Shown here in pieces: positions 33,151-41,502 of a stretch of DNA of 64,000 bases. Within the stretch, counting starts at the first letter, position 1; every line of letters starts with the position of its first letter. The translations under genes were made by a program, and so were the position numbers. Origin of the DNA: Aquiflexum lacus (lineage in GTDB: Bacteria > Bacteroidota > Bacteroidia > Cytophagales > Cyclobacteriaceae); NCBI RefSeq assembly GCF_015476655.1, contig NZ_JABFHF010000001.1:1-64000 (forward strand). Direction: 5' to 3'. The notes beneath the pieces are model-generated. The model worked only from the letters and a program-made list of their open reading frames with translations, was not told the DNA's origin and ran no database searches.

Positions 33151-33432
33151 TTACGAATCCCTATTTTTCCCGTCAATATTTTTTTTCACCCCTTCTGTCT
33201 TCTCTTCTTTATTTCTTCCGATTCTTTTTCTAAAAATTAAAAACACAATGATGATGATTGCAGGGATAACAAGATAAATGACCACATTACTGGTTTCCGA
33301 AAGGTCAACAGGTCCACGTGGCCTGGGGATGTCCTGTTGTTTTTGGGAATAAGAAAGAAAAGGGATAAAGAGAAATGCCAAAAGAAAATTAATGGAAGTA
33401 AAATTAATTTTTATGTGTCTGTTAGGTTTCAT
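33151..33432 (-). CDS. small secreted/membrane protein, hypothetical
   Basis: A 93-residue protein. A hydrophobic N-terminal segment with a likely signal cleavage after LSYSQ at about residue 30 is followed by a proline-rich stretch (QQDIPRPRGPVDLSE), one membrane helix at about 49-67 (VVIYLVIPAIIIIVFLIF) and a lysine-rich cytoplasmic tail. The topology is clear; the function is not. It is isolated, without close neighbours on the same strand. Confidence 0.6.
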   Translation of the reverse strand: MKPNRHIKINFTSINFLLAFLFIPFLSYSQKQQDIPRPRGPVDLSETSNVVIYLVIPAIIIIVFLIFRKRIGRNKEEKTEGVKKNIDGKNRDS

Positions 33433-33559
33433 AAATAGTTGGTTTCCTTGAATATAGTGAAAATTGGATTGAATTTGAAATTTGGATGATCACTTTCAAA
33501 TAAACTTCATACAGAAAATTAGAAAATTGCATTAAACTTTTGAGTGTCCGGTGGTGTAA

Positions 33560-33667
33560 TCAAGGATTTTGTACACCCCAGGCTTCGAAAGCAGGTTCCT
33601 CAGCTTTTTCCTGGCATGAGAACCCTGCAAAGAAAATTAACATGATTAGACAGGAAAGTTTCTTCAT
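33560..33667 (-). CDS. very short lipoprotein (35 residues)
   Basis: The frame reads MKKLSCLIMLIFFAGFSCQ, then EKAEEPAFEAWGVQNP and a stop. The signal segment and lipobox AGFSC (Cys18) are convincing, but only 17 mature residues follow. It could be a genuine small lipoprotein, or the 5' remnant of a larger lipoprotein gene lost by deletion. No continuation is visible in the other frames of 33433-33560. Confidence 0.45.
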   Translation of the reverse strand: MKKLSCLIMLIFFAGFSCQEKAEEPAFEAWGVQNP

Positions 33668-33794
33668 CTTTTTGAAATTTATGACTGGGTAAAAAGATAG
33701 AATAAAGGTGTAAAATAAATATACCAGTATGCTGTTTTTACGTCAATTCTCCCGACAGGTTATCCACCTGTACAATGGTGTAGTAGAATGCGTT

Positions 33795-33810
33795 GCAGTC
33801 TGAAGACTGC
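33795..33810. repeat. GCAGTCT-GA-AGACTGC palindrome
   Basis: A perfect 16-bp palindrome in the otherwise featureless gap between the short lipoprotein and the lut operon. It resembles a REP-type core. I see nothing else in 33668-33908. Confidence 0.5.
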
Positions 33811-33908
33811 CCGCAGGGAAGCTGAATTTTTATATCGCCGAAGGCATTTATCAATTTATATTGTAGGGCATATATCTTGTAACCTTTCCGGCCTAATCTA
33901 AATCTAAA

Positions 33909-33942
33909 ACCTTCGAGGTTTGAAAAAATACCTCAAAGGTTG
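33909..33942. repeat. AACCTTTGAGGTC hairpin repeat overlapping the lutC stop
   Basis: AACCTTCGAGGT (33909-33920) and ACCTCAAAGGTT (33931-33942). Read on the minus strand, the second arm, AACCTTTGA, supplies the last two codons and the stop of lutC. The hairpin plus TTTT probably also terminates the operon. Confidence 0.8.
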
Positions 33943-34499
33943 GCCAAAACTACTCTCAAACTCTTTGCCCCATGCGCCCCTATCACCAAGGACTGCTCGA
34001 TGTCTGCAGTTTTAGAAGGGCCGGCTATAAAAAGTCCAAAGCCGGAATGTTGATCACCGATTTTTTTGTAGGCGGTATGCATATTGTCCACGAGAGATTT
34101 TTCGTCCAAGACTATTACCAAATGCTCTGTGATGAAGGGTAAAGCCCTTAAACCCATATTCTCATCCGTTAGCCAAATCGCACCATTTTCAGCTACTCCA
34201 AACTGCCCTTGAATAATGGCTACTTCTATATCGGCCAAATCATGGGAATCTTCGGGTAATTGCAAGGTTCTTAAGTCCTGAAAAGAGTTTGATAGATCAA
34301 TGATTTTGGTAAATCGGTTGATTTCCAGAAAATCCTTAAGTTGAGCTTGATCCACCACCTCGCCTTTATTTCCACTGATTGACTGGATAAAAAGCTCCTT
34401 TAGATCTCCTATCAACTCAAAATCAGGGATTTCAGGCAAAGTCTTTTGCTCTGAAGGGATGGCTTTTATTTTGGATAAAATACTATCTCTACTGCTCAT
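33933..34499 (-). CDS. lutC: LutC, LUD-domain lactate utilisation protein
   Basis: A 188-residue protein of the LUD (YkgG) family: IQGQFGVAENGAIWLTDENMGLRALPFITEHLVIVLDEKSLV (in parts at about 92-133), then GFGLFIAGPSKTADIEQSLVIGAHGAKSLRVVL near the C-terminus. With LutA and LutB it forms the iron-sulfur L-lactate dehydrogenase that oxidises lactate to pyruvate. Its ATG overlaps the lutB stop (ATGA). Its final NL codons and stop lie inside a palindromic repeat. Confidence 0.93.
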   Translation of the reverse strand: MSSRDSILSKIKAIPSEQKTLPEIPDFELIGDLKELFIQSISGNKGEVVDQAQLKDFLEINRFTKIIDLSNSFQDLRTLQLPEDSHDLADIEVAIIQGQFGVAENGAIWLTDENMGLRALPFITEHLVIVLDEKSLVDNMHTAYKKIGDQHSGFGLFIAGPSKTADIEQSLVIGAHGAKSLRVVLANL

Positions 34500-35854
34500 G
34501 ACCTGTTCTTTTTGTACCAGTCTTTAAAAGTTTCTTTTGGAGTTTCGGGCAGATCCCGCTGTTTTCCCCAAGTATTCAATCCCGAATAGGTGATGCTGTC
34601 CGGAAGGATTTTCAAGGCTCCACGCATCATGGCACCGCTGACTTTATATGCAAAGGGAACAGCAAAAATACCATTGGCGATTTTCATGGAAATGCTTTTG
34701 GCATTGGTGCCCTGATCCTTGGTGATTTCCTGCCGCCATTCATAGAGTTGCTCGTGGATATTGATCTTGACCGGACAGACATCCGTACAGGATCCGCAAA
34801 GAGTAGAGGCAAAGGGAAGTGAACTGTGTTTTTTCAAATCCAATCCTGGAGAAAGAATGGAACCAATAGGTCCTGGTACTACTGAACCGTAACTGTACCC
34901 CCCGCTTCTGCGATAGATGGGACAGGTATTCATGCAGGCCCCACAACGAATGCATTTCAGTGAGTTTTTGAATTTTTCACGGCCTAACTGTTCGGTGCGT
35001 CCATTGTCCACCAAAACGATATGGATTTCCTTTCCCGGAGATGGCGAGCGGAAATGGGAATTGTAATTGGTGATGGGTTGACCTGTGGCGGAGCGTGCTA
35101 ATAGGCGCAGGAATACCCCAAGGTCTTTTCTCCGAGGAATAATTTTTTCTATGCCCATACAGGCAATATGCACATCTGCCAAATGAACGCCCATATCGGC
35201 ATTGCCTTCATTGGTGCAGACGACAAATTCCCCTGTCTCGGCAACGCCGAAATTTACGCCTGTGATGGCAACTTTAGCCCCAAGGAATTTTTCCCGAAGG
35301 TGCACCCTTGCGGCATGAGTAAGGTACGTGGGGTCTTCATTGCCTTTTTCGGTTTGCAGCTTTTCATGGAAAATCTCTGAAATATCCCTTTTCTTCAGGT
35401 GAATGGCAGGAAGGACAATATGACTGGGCGGTTGGTTGAGAAACTGCACAATGCGCTCACCCAAGTCTGTGTCCACTACCTCTACGCCATTTTCTTCCAG
35501 AAAAGGATTCAGATGGCATTCTTCTGTAAGGATTGATTTACTTTTGACAATGGCCTTGCAGCGGTGTTGTTGCAGGATACTTAAGACAATATTATTGTGT
35601 TCTTCCGCATCCTTGGCCCAATGCACATGGATGTTGTTGGCCTTGGCATTTTTTTCAAATTCTATAAGGTAATTGTCCAAGTTGGCCAACACATTGTCTT
35701 TGATCCTGGAAGCAAGCTCCCTTAGCTGTTCCCATTCCGGAATGGTTTTGCTGATAGTGTCACGCTTGTCCCGGACAAACCAGAGCGTCTCGTCATGCCA
35801 TTTGGATTTGGCACTGTCTTCCAAAAATTCAGATGCTTTGGCAGGATGGCTCAT
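34496..35854 (-). CDS. lutB: LutB, iron-sulfur L-lactate oxidation protein
   Basis: A 452-residue protein from the ATG at 35854 (MSHPAKASEFLEDS), which overlaps the lutA stop (ATGA). An N-terminal LUD domain is followed by two [4Fe-4S] clusters, CIRCGACMNTCP at about 300-311 and CGSCTDVCP at about 350-358, and a C-terminal LutB helix region. GVNFGVAETGEFVVCTNEGN is the LUD nucleotide-like motif. It relays electrons in the LutABC complex. An in-frame upstream extension to 36067 is an artefact of overlap with lutA. Confidence 0.94.
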   Translation of the reverse strand: MSHPAKASEFLEDSAKSKWHDETLWFVRDKRDTISKTIPEWEQLRELASRIKDNVLANLDNYLIEFEKNAKANNIHVHWAKDAEEHNNIVLSILQQHRCKAIVKSKSILTEECHLNPFLEENGVEVVDTDLGERIVQFLNQPPSHIVLPAIHLKKRDISEIFHEKLQTEKGNEDPTYLTHAARVHLREKFLGAKVAITGVNFGVAETGEFVVCTNEGNADMGVHLADVHIACMGIEKIIPRRKDLGVFLRLLARSATGQPITNYNSHFRSPSPGKEIHIVLVDNGRTEQLGREKFKNSLKCIRCGACMNTCPIYRRSGGYSYGSVVPGPIGSILSPGLDLKKHSSLPFASTLCGSCTDVCPVKINIHEQLYEWRQEITKDQGTNAKSISMKIANGIFAVPFAYKVSGAMMRGALKILPDSITYSGLNTWGKQRDLPETPKETFKDWYKKNRS

Positions 35855-36606
35855 GTGATGGCTTCGTTTAGGATTTCTGCGATGTGTTTGAATTGTAGTG
35901 GCTGTTTGTTTCTGCGAGCGATACCTTCTAAATGCATGATACATGACATGTCCCCACCGGTCAGGACTTCCACCCCGTGGACAAGGTGGTCCTCCAACCG
36001 GTCTTTTCCCATCTGCACAGAAAGTGCTTCTTCGGTGACTGCAAAGGTCCCCCCAAATCCGCAGCATTCATCTTTCCGGGTCAGTTCCACCCATTCCAAA
36101 CCTTCCAACTGCTCCAAAAGTTGTTTGCCCTTGCTGAAAAAAGGTTCGTTGCGTTCTGAACAGGAACCCAAGCGCAATCCCCGGTGTCCGTGACAGGAAG
36201 CGTGGAAACCCACTTTATGCGGGAATGAACCTTTGAGGTTTTCCACTTTCAGTACATCAGTCAAAAACTCCGTCAATTCAAAAGTTTTGTCCTGAATGGC
36301 TTTTTGGGCCATTTCCATTTCCGATACGGCAGGGACATGTTCCTTGACATGGAGCACACAGCTACCCGAAGGCGCCACGATGTAGTCAAAATTCTTAAAG
36401 GTTTCCAAAAAGTGTTTGGTGGTGCCCACTGTATCCCTTTCATAACCCGCATTGGCCATAGGCTGTCCGCAGCAGGTCTGCGCGATTGGGTAGGTCACCT
36501 TGCAGCCCAATTTTTCCAGGAGTTCCATGGTGGCTATGGCTACCTTGGGGTAGAATTGGTCGACGTAGCAGGGGATGAATAACCCTATATTTTCAATTTT
36601 TGACAT
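35851..36606 (-). CDS. lutA: LutA, (Fe-S)-binding CCG-domain protein
   Basis: A 251-residue protein with two cysteine-rich CCG domains: AQTCCGQPMANAGYERD at about 41-57 and KDECCGFGGTFAV at about 160-172, each preceded by a single conserved Cys (FIPCYVDQ, GFHASCHG). These bind [4Fe-4S] or heterodisulfide-type clusters. It is the first gene of lutABC, encoding the glycolate-oxidase-like subunit of L-lactate dehydrogenase. A tandem 10-bp repeat lies 10-30 bp upstream. Confidence 0.94.
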   Translation of the reverse strand: MSKIENIGLFIPCYVDQFYPKVAIATMELLEKLGCKVTYPIAQTCCGQPMANAGYERDTVGTTKHFLETFKNFDYIVAPSGSCVLHVKEHVPAVSEMEMAQKAIQDKTFELTEFLTDVLKVENLKGSFPHKVGFHASCHGHRGLRLGSCSERNEPFFSKGKQLLEQLEGLEWVELTRKDECCGFGGTFAVTEEALSVQMGKDRLEDHLVHGVEVLTGGDMSCIMHLEGIARRNKQPLQFKHIAEILNEAIT

Positions 36607-36615
36607 ATTTTGATG

Positions 36616-36635
36616 TCGATATTAATCGATATTAA
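36616..36635. promoter_or_regulatory. tandem TCGATATTAA repeat upstream of lutA
   Basis: Two exact adjacent copies of TCGATATTAA, one helical turn apart, containing the dyad GATATTAATC. They lie 10 bp before the lutA ATG, a position suited to a repressor. No regulator gene is adjacent. Confidence 0.4.
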
Positions 36636-36963
36636 GATACTGGTAGATATTCTGGCGAAATAATCAAAGTAAATTATGGTATAGACAATATAAGTATTCA
36701 TACATTCCAAACCATCAAGTTTCCCCGACAATTAAGAGAATCTAACTGTGCATCAAGGTAATTGCTTTAAGAATAGAATTTCCAATTTCAAAAAATATTG
36801 GGGATTGATTATCCTGTGGTGTAAGGTATGCAAATCAAATGATAATTTTTATCTCAATAAAAATCATGAGAGTTAAATGTTATTCTAAAGGCATTCGATA
36901 TCATTATCCATCCCTTGTAATGTATTGTATTTTTAGTAGATTTCTGTTCTTAACTTAGCCCTT

Positions 36964-38088
36964 ATGCGAATTCTAATAGTTTTATTTTTTCTTTTCTTTA
37001 GCTGTTCTCAATCCAATAAACAAATTGATGCAAGGATTGAAAAGTATAAGATTGATACCATTATGATAGATTAAGGGTCCGACATCATTTATCTGAAGGA
37101 AAATCTTAGTTATTCTGGATTGTCAATAGATCAGAAAAAGGTGTTCAATATTGATGTTGAGCAATTGAAACTACAAATTATCGATCTTGAAAATGCAAGG
37201 CTAGAGAAGGAAGTGCTTTTGGAAAGGGAAGGACCGAATGGGATTGGGGATTGGTTTATTGGATTTAAAGTATTGGATGATTCTACTTTTGTACTTTTAG
37301 GGGATAATAGATTCTACAAGGTTGACTTAGGAGGTAATCTAAAACAAAAAATAGGATTTGACCATTTGTTTTATGTTCAGGATGAATTGGCAAAAAGATT
37401 TGGACATACAGGTTTTAAAATACATCAGAATAAAATTTACAACGTCATTACAACTTTTGGAAAACCTGAATTCAATTTGTTGATTTATGACTTTAAAGAA
37501 GATGTCTATGAATTGAAAGAAATTCCCGGTTCTGAGAATTTGATTAGCAGTACTGTAATTACCTATTTGGGGAAATCAAGTTTTACTTATGTAACAGGTT
37601 TTTCTATAGTGGATTTTTCAGATGATTTTATTTTACACAATCGCTCTTATCCACAAATGGCTGTTTATAGGACAAATTCTAATTCAATTCAGCTTACCAA
37701 TTCAATATCAAACTTCTACGAAGATGTCCCAAAAGTAGACAAAATCAAGGAAGTGCATAGTGTAAAGGAATCCGAAGATTTCAAGAGGGATCTTGAAAAA
37801 GGAATGTCATTCCTTATCCCAATATGGGATGAGGAAAACCAGAAAATCTTTAGATGGGGTTATAAGCTGTCTTCAATAAATGTCGAAATGGATAATCCTG
37901 AATATGACAATTACCTTTTTGTCATGGACAAGGATTTGAATATTGTAGAGGAATTTCTGATTCCTGAAGTCCGGATTAAACCTTACAGGATATTTATAGT
38001 AGACAATCAAATCTATCTCTATCATAATTTTGAGGATGAACTTGGATTTATTCGCGTTGGATTGGATTTTTTAAAAACTGGTCCGTAG
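36964..38088 (+). pseudogene. 6-bladed beta-propeller lipoprotein gene with in-frame TAA
   Basis: The frame begins with a lipoprotein signal, MRILIVLFFLFFSCSQSNKQ (lipobox FFSC), and continues for 375 codons, interrupted only by TAA at 37072-37074 (codon 37, between ...IMID and GSDIIYLKENLSY). The part after the stop has the family's repeated VLDDSTFVLLGDNRFYKVDLGG and LFVMDKDLNIVEEFL blades. One base change (e.g. CAA or GAA to TAA) would explain it. It belongs with two paralogues in this window (38.3 and 42.1 kb). The family is often paired with small secreted peptides in Bacteroidota. Confidence 0.75.
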
Positions 38089-38312
38089 CAAATATGGAAA
38101 ATCTGGATAAAGTTCATTTCAATGCAGCAGTTAAAACAAGTGTTGTCAGGAGGAATCCAAGAGATCCAAGTTATCTGTTCACCTCAATGTGAAAAAGTCT
38201 TTTGGTTTCTCACAGATACCATAGATGCCCACAGAAAAATATATCTGTGCAAATTCTTATAATCTTTAAGCCTTTTTTGGTCCAAATTATCCGATAGTAT
38301 GAATTCCATACA

Positions 38313-38930
38313 ATGGAACCCAAATCCGATCTGATTCAAATCACTATTCCCGAGAAGTTTGATGGGAAAATTTATTTGGCAGACATTGCCAAATCCATTG
38401 AGCGTATTCAGTTGGAAACGGCCGAGGGTGCCTTGCTTGGTTATGTCAGAGAGGTCATGCTACTTGATGATAAGTTTTATCTGGGTGACAGCAAAATTTC
38501 AGTATTCGATAGGGAAGGCAAGTTTATTGGTCGTTTCGGAAATCAAGGTAATGGTCCGGGAGAATATGTGAGCATTAGTTCTATGACCTTGGATCCGGAA
38601 GCAGGTTTGGTTTATGTGGCATCAGGAAAGAAAATAATGGTTTACACTAAAGAGGGGAAGTTCTTGGAGGAAAAGTCATTTCGAATGTTTGTCAATTATT
38701 TGATAGCAGAGTATACCATTGAATGGGAAAAGATGATGTTTCTGTATGACAAACGAATTTCGAAAGGCTATAACCTTAATGGAGGAGTATTGGATGAAGA
38801 TGGTGAACCTTTAATATTATACCCAATGGATTTAACCAAAGACATTTTCTATTTTGTCAAAAGCGTGGAATACCAGGATGCTACTATTGAAGAGGCCAAT
38901 CCTGTGATAGGGATTGTGAGGTTGAAGTGA
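38313..38930 (+). pseudogene. truncated 6-bladed beta-propeller protein
   Basis: A 205-residue frame starting MEPKSDLIQITIPEKFDGKI, with blade 1 signatures ADIAKSIERIQLE, VREVMLLDDKFYLGDSKISVFDREGKFIGRFGNQGNGPGEY. The family normally has an N-terminal lipobox and about 370 residues. Here the signal peptide is missing, and the end (EEANPVIGIVRLK) resembles the normal family C-terminus, so an internal deletion of several blades is likely. It is probably non-functional. Confidence 0.6.
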
Positions 38931-38938
38931 TAATTTTA

Positions 38939-40072
38939 TTACAGACCAACGAATTCCTCAAATTCCTTTCTACTAACCACAGCCGTCTGATGTTCAGGAT
39001 AGGATTGGAGAAAAGATGCCGGAAATCTGACTTTCTGATCTTTCCATTTGAATTCAAAGGCATACAGGACACCGTCCGCCTCTTCGATGTAGTCAATTTC
39101 CGCTTGGTCATGGGTGCGCCAAAAGTAGGAGTTGACAAACTTTTGGTTGTATGCATTTTGCTTTAATCTTTCAGAAATCAGGAAATTTTCCCATAAAGCT
39201 CCTTTGTCTTGTCGGATTTCAGGAAGCGAAAAATTACTGATGAGTACATTTCGAATTCCGTTATCATAAAAGTAATATTTCTTACCCTTCTTGATTTCAT
39301 TCCTTTGATTACGGCTAAAAGCAGGAAGTTTGAAAATAACAAAGGCTTTTTCCAATAAGTCAAGGTATTTTTCAACTGTGGCCGTATCTATATTTCCTAC
39401 GATTTGGGCCATTTCATGGTAACTGACTTCACTTCCAACTTGAAAAGCCAATGCCTTTAATAGTTTTTCGATATGGCTTGGTTTTCGGATGTTGTCTATT
39501 TGCAGTACGTCTTTGTAAAGATAGCTTTGGGCAATTTCTATCAAGATCTCCTTTTCATTCCCGGGATTGTTTACTACCTCAGGATAAAATCCATAAACCA
39601 ACCTTGAGTCCAACAGTCTTTTGGCTTCAATCAGGGAGGTATGGTTTACTGTTTCTTTGAAGGTAAGCGGGAAAAGATGAAAGGTTTTTTTTCTTCCGGT
39701 CAATGGTTCAGCAGTTTGGTTTTGAAGATCAAAAGCCGAAGATCCGGTTGCGATGATTTGTATGTCAGGTCTATTGTCGAAAATGAGCTTAAGTTTTTTG
39801 CCGATTTCGGGAATCTGTTGCGCCTCATCTATGATGACCAATTTGTTGTTGGTCCCAATAAGTTGGATCAATTGGGTACTGGTGACTGCATAAGAAAAAG
39901 CTTCCAAAATATCCGCCTCATCAGCATTGAACCAAATAGAGGAGACATTTAAGTGCTTGACAATTTCTTTTAAAAGTGTTGTTTTCCCTACCTGTCTTGG
40001 TCCAAGCAGTAAAATGGTTTTGTCCTTGAAACAGGAAGATATGATCTTTTCATCAAGTGCTCTAGTTATCAT
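38939..40072 (-). CDS. AAA family ATPase with DUF4143
   Basis: A 377-residue protein with Walker A LLGPRQVGKTTLL at about 22-34, Walker B LVIIDEAQQIPEIG at about 93-106 and sensor IIATGSSAFDL. A C-terminal DUF4143 region holds LLEKAFVIFKLPAFSRNQRNEI and an ending LYAFEFKWKDQKVRFP, which carries a nuclease-like ExK pattern. The function is unproven; such genes are accessory, multicopy and often linked to mobile DNA. The promoter region carries a striking array of 32-bp units (about 40095-40216). Confidence 0.9.
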   Translation of the reverse strand: MITRALDEKIISSCFKDKTILLLGPRQVGKTTLLKEIVKHLNVSSIWFNADEADILEAFSYAVTSTQLIQLIGTNNKLVIIDEAQQIPEIGKKLKLIFDNRPDIQIIATGSSAFDLQNQTAEPLTGRKKTFHLFPLTFKETVNHTSLIEAKRLLDSRLVYGFYPEVVNNPGNEKEILIEIAQSYLYKDVLQIDNIRKPSHIEKLLKALAFQVGSEVSYHEMAQIVGNIDTATVEKYLDLLEKAFVIFKLPAFSRNQRNEIKKGKKYYFYDNGIRNVLISNFSLPEIRQDKGALWENFLISERLKQNAYNQKFVNSYFWRTHDQAEIDYIEEADGVLYAFEFKWKDQKVRFPASFLQSYPEHQTAVVSRKEFEEFVGL

Positions 40073-40094
40073 AGTTGCTTAATTACGGATCAAA

Positions 40095-40216
40095 TATACC
40101 GAATATTTAGATTGTAATCTAAAAAATACGCCTAATTTTTCGATTATAATCTAGATATTACGCCTAATTTTTCGATTACGTTCTAAATATTACGCCTGAT
40201 TTTTAGAATTAATTCT
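40095..40216. repeat. 32-bp-period array with palindromic sites
   Basis: Short dyads centred at 40114.5 (AGATTGTAATCT), 40146.5 (GATTATAATC), 40178.5 (GATTACGTTC, degenerate) and 40210.5 (AGAATTAATTCT) are exactly 32 bp apart. Between them TACGCCTAATTTTT occurs at 40127, 40159 and 40191 (as TACGCCTGATTTTT in the last), with a weak version at 40095. The array ends about 20 bp upstream of the AAA/DUF4143 start codon. It looks like phased protein-binding sites, three helical turns apart. Confidence 0.8.
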
Positions 40217-40356
40217 TTTATTCTACCTAGAAATCTAAAAAATTAACCTCGCCAAAAAATATCAATGAATATCCACAAGTATCAAACAATATCCTTCGAT
40301 CCCCCAAACCAGATCCCATTAAAATCAGATTTTTTGAAAAATAGTATTGATTTCCA

Positions 40357-40842
40357 TCAAAGTTTCTGATACATAATATAAGCATTAGTCATTCCTAAAT
40401 GCATGTGATTAAATGCTTCCGGAATTTCCCCGATGATTTTAAATCCCAATTTTTGCCACAATCGTACTGCCCCTTGGTTACTTTTCACAACAATGTTAAA
40501 CTGCATGGCTTGATAGCCAAGACGTTTTGCTTCTACCAATGAGAATTCTCCCATAGCCAACCCTACTCCCTTTCCCCTAGCAGAAGGCAAAGTCAGATAA
40601 CCTGCATTGGCGATGTGGGAACCAAGGTCAGGTTGATTGTCTTTGATAAAAAGAGTTCCCACAACTTCTTCATCAATGATAGCAACATAAGAATGCTTGT
40701 CCGGCCCGCACCAAAATTCCAACATCTTCTCCTTGGAACTGTCAGGGCTGAAAGCAATAGTGTCACCTCCGGCGATTACCTGTTTGAGGATGTTCCAGAT
40801 TTGGTCGTAGTCGGTTGGTGTTGCTTTTTTTATTTCTATCAT
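40357..40842 (-). CDS. GNAT family N-acetyltransferase
   Basis: A 161-residue protein. ARGKGVGLAMGEFSLVEAKRLGYQAMQFNIVVKSNQGAVRLWQKLGFKIIGEIPEAF (in parts, about 89-145) contains the acetyl-CoA P-loop R-G-K-G-V-G and the N..A..L..K-x-G-F motif typical of RimI/PhnO-like acetyltransferases. It resembles Bacteroidota and yeast Mpr1/YhhY-type enzymes; the substrate is unknown. It is monocistronic, 18 bp after the next upstream gene's stop on the same strand. Confidence 0.9.
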   Translation of the reverse strand: MIEIKKATPTDYDQIWNILKQVIAGGDTIAFSPDSSKEKMLEFWCGPDKHSYVAIIDEEVVGTLFIKDNQPDLGSHIANAGYLTLPSARGKGVGLAMGEFSLVEAKRLGYQAMQFNIVVKSNQGAVRLWQKLGFKIIGEIPEAFNHMHLGMTNAYIMYQKL

Positions 40843-40860
40843 TTGTAACCGATCTATGTA

Positions 40861-41424
40861 TTAAAAGCTTTTTCCAAAACTCAGGCCTCCAAAAATCGGA
40901 AAAAAATGCAAAGTATCGCGTGCTCCAATAGGAAGAAAAATAAGAGGGGTATATCCAGCCCGGAAAAAGATTCCTCCTTCAGGCTTTTGATATCTGTAAC
41001 CTAACCTAAAAGGCAAAATCGTATTTAAATGATTGGATGTTTTTACCATATCCTCACCCGAAGGGTCAAATTCATAACTGTTCTCTAAATAAGGAGTTAG
41101 TCCTAATCCAAATTCTAAGTGATGTTTCGATCTTCCATATAAGGCATTTATTTCCAACGGCAGGGCAGGGTTCCAATATGTTGAACTTGAAACATTTTCA
41201 TGCCACATAGAAAATCCCACACTGCCTGACAGCTTGAAACTACCGTTTTGGTGAAAAAGGCGTCCATAGCTTAAGGCATATCTACCGGCATTTCCACCCA
41301 ATTCGACCGAAAGTGTGTTTTTCGCGGTAATGGTCTCTGCTTCGCTCTGTGCAAATCCATCAAAACATAAGGAACATATGAACAAAAAAGTCCCGATTAT
41401 CGCTGAATTAAAGTTAATTGCCAT
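40861..41424 (-). CDS. secreted outer-membrane barrel-like protein, hypothetical
   Basis: A 187-residue protein with a signal peptide (about 1-26, ending CFDGFAQ). Amphipathic beta strands follow (TLSVELGGNAGRYALSYGRLF, FKLSGSVGFSMW, HHLEFGLGLTPYLE, PFRLGYRYQKPEGGIFFRAGYTP), and it ends in Phe (SFGKSF), as outer-membrane barrels do. No named family is recognised. It may share a transcript with the downstream GNAT gene. Confidence 0.7.
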   Translation of the reverse strand: MAINFNSAIIGTFLFICSLCFDGFAQSEAETITAKNTLSVELGGNAGRYALSYGRLFHQNGSFKLSGSVGFSMWHENVSSSTYWNPALPLEINALYGRSKHHLEFGLGLTPYLENSYEFDPSGEDMVKTSNHLNTILPFRLGYRYQKPEGGIFFRAGYTPLIFLPIGARDTLHFFPIFGGLSFGKSF

Positions 41425-41502
41425 TATCGTGTTTTTTATGGTTGTTACTAAATTAAAAAAAATATTTATATTTTTAGTTTTCCATTACCAAAAACTACCA
41501 TC

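Noticed and set aside
34496-36067. A longer LutB starting at 36067
   Set aside because: The extra N-terminus lies in the lutA coding region and has an unnatural composition; the ATGA overlap at 35851-35854 fixes the start.
38092-38312. A small gene between the two propeller remnants
   Set aside because: The only ATG frame is about 30 codons and has no recognisable features; the segment also contains a CACAGATA/TATCTGTG hairpin.
40095-40216. Possible short CRISPR array
   Set aside because: The whole 32-bp unit repeats, with no unique spacers of constant size and no cas genes nearby; it fits phased binding sites better.
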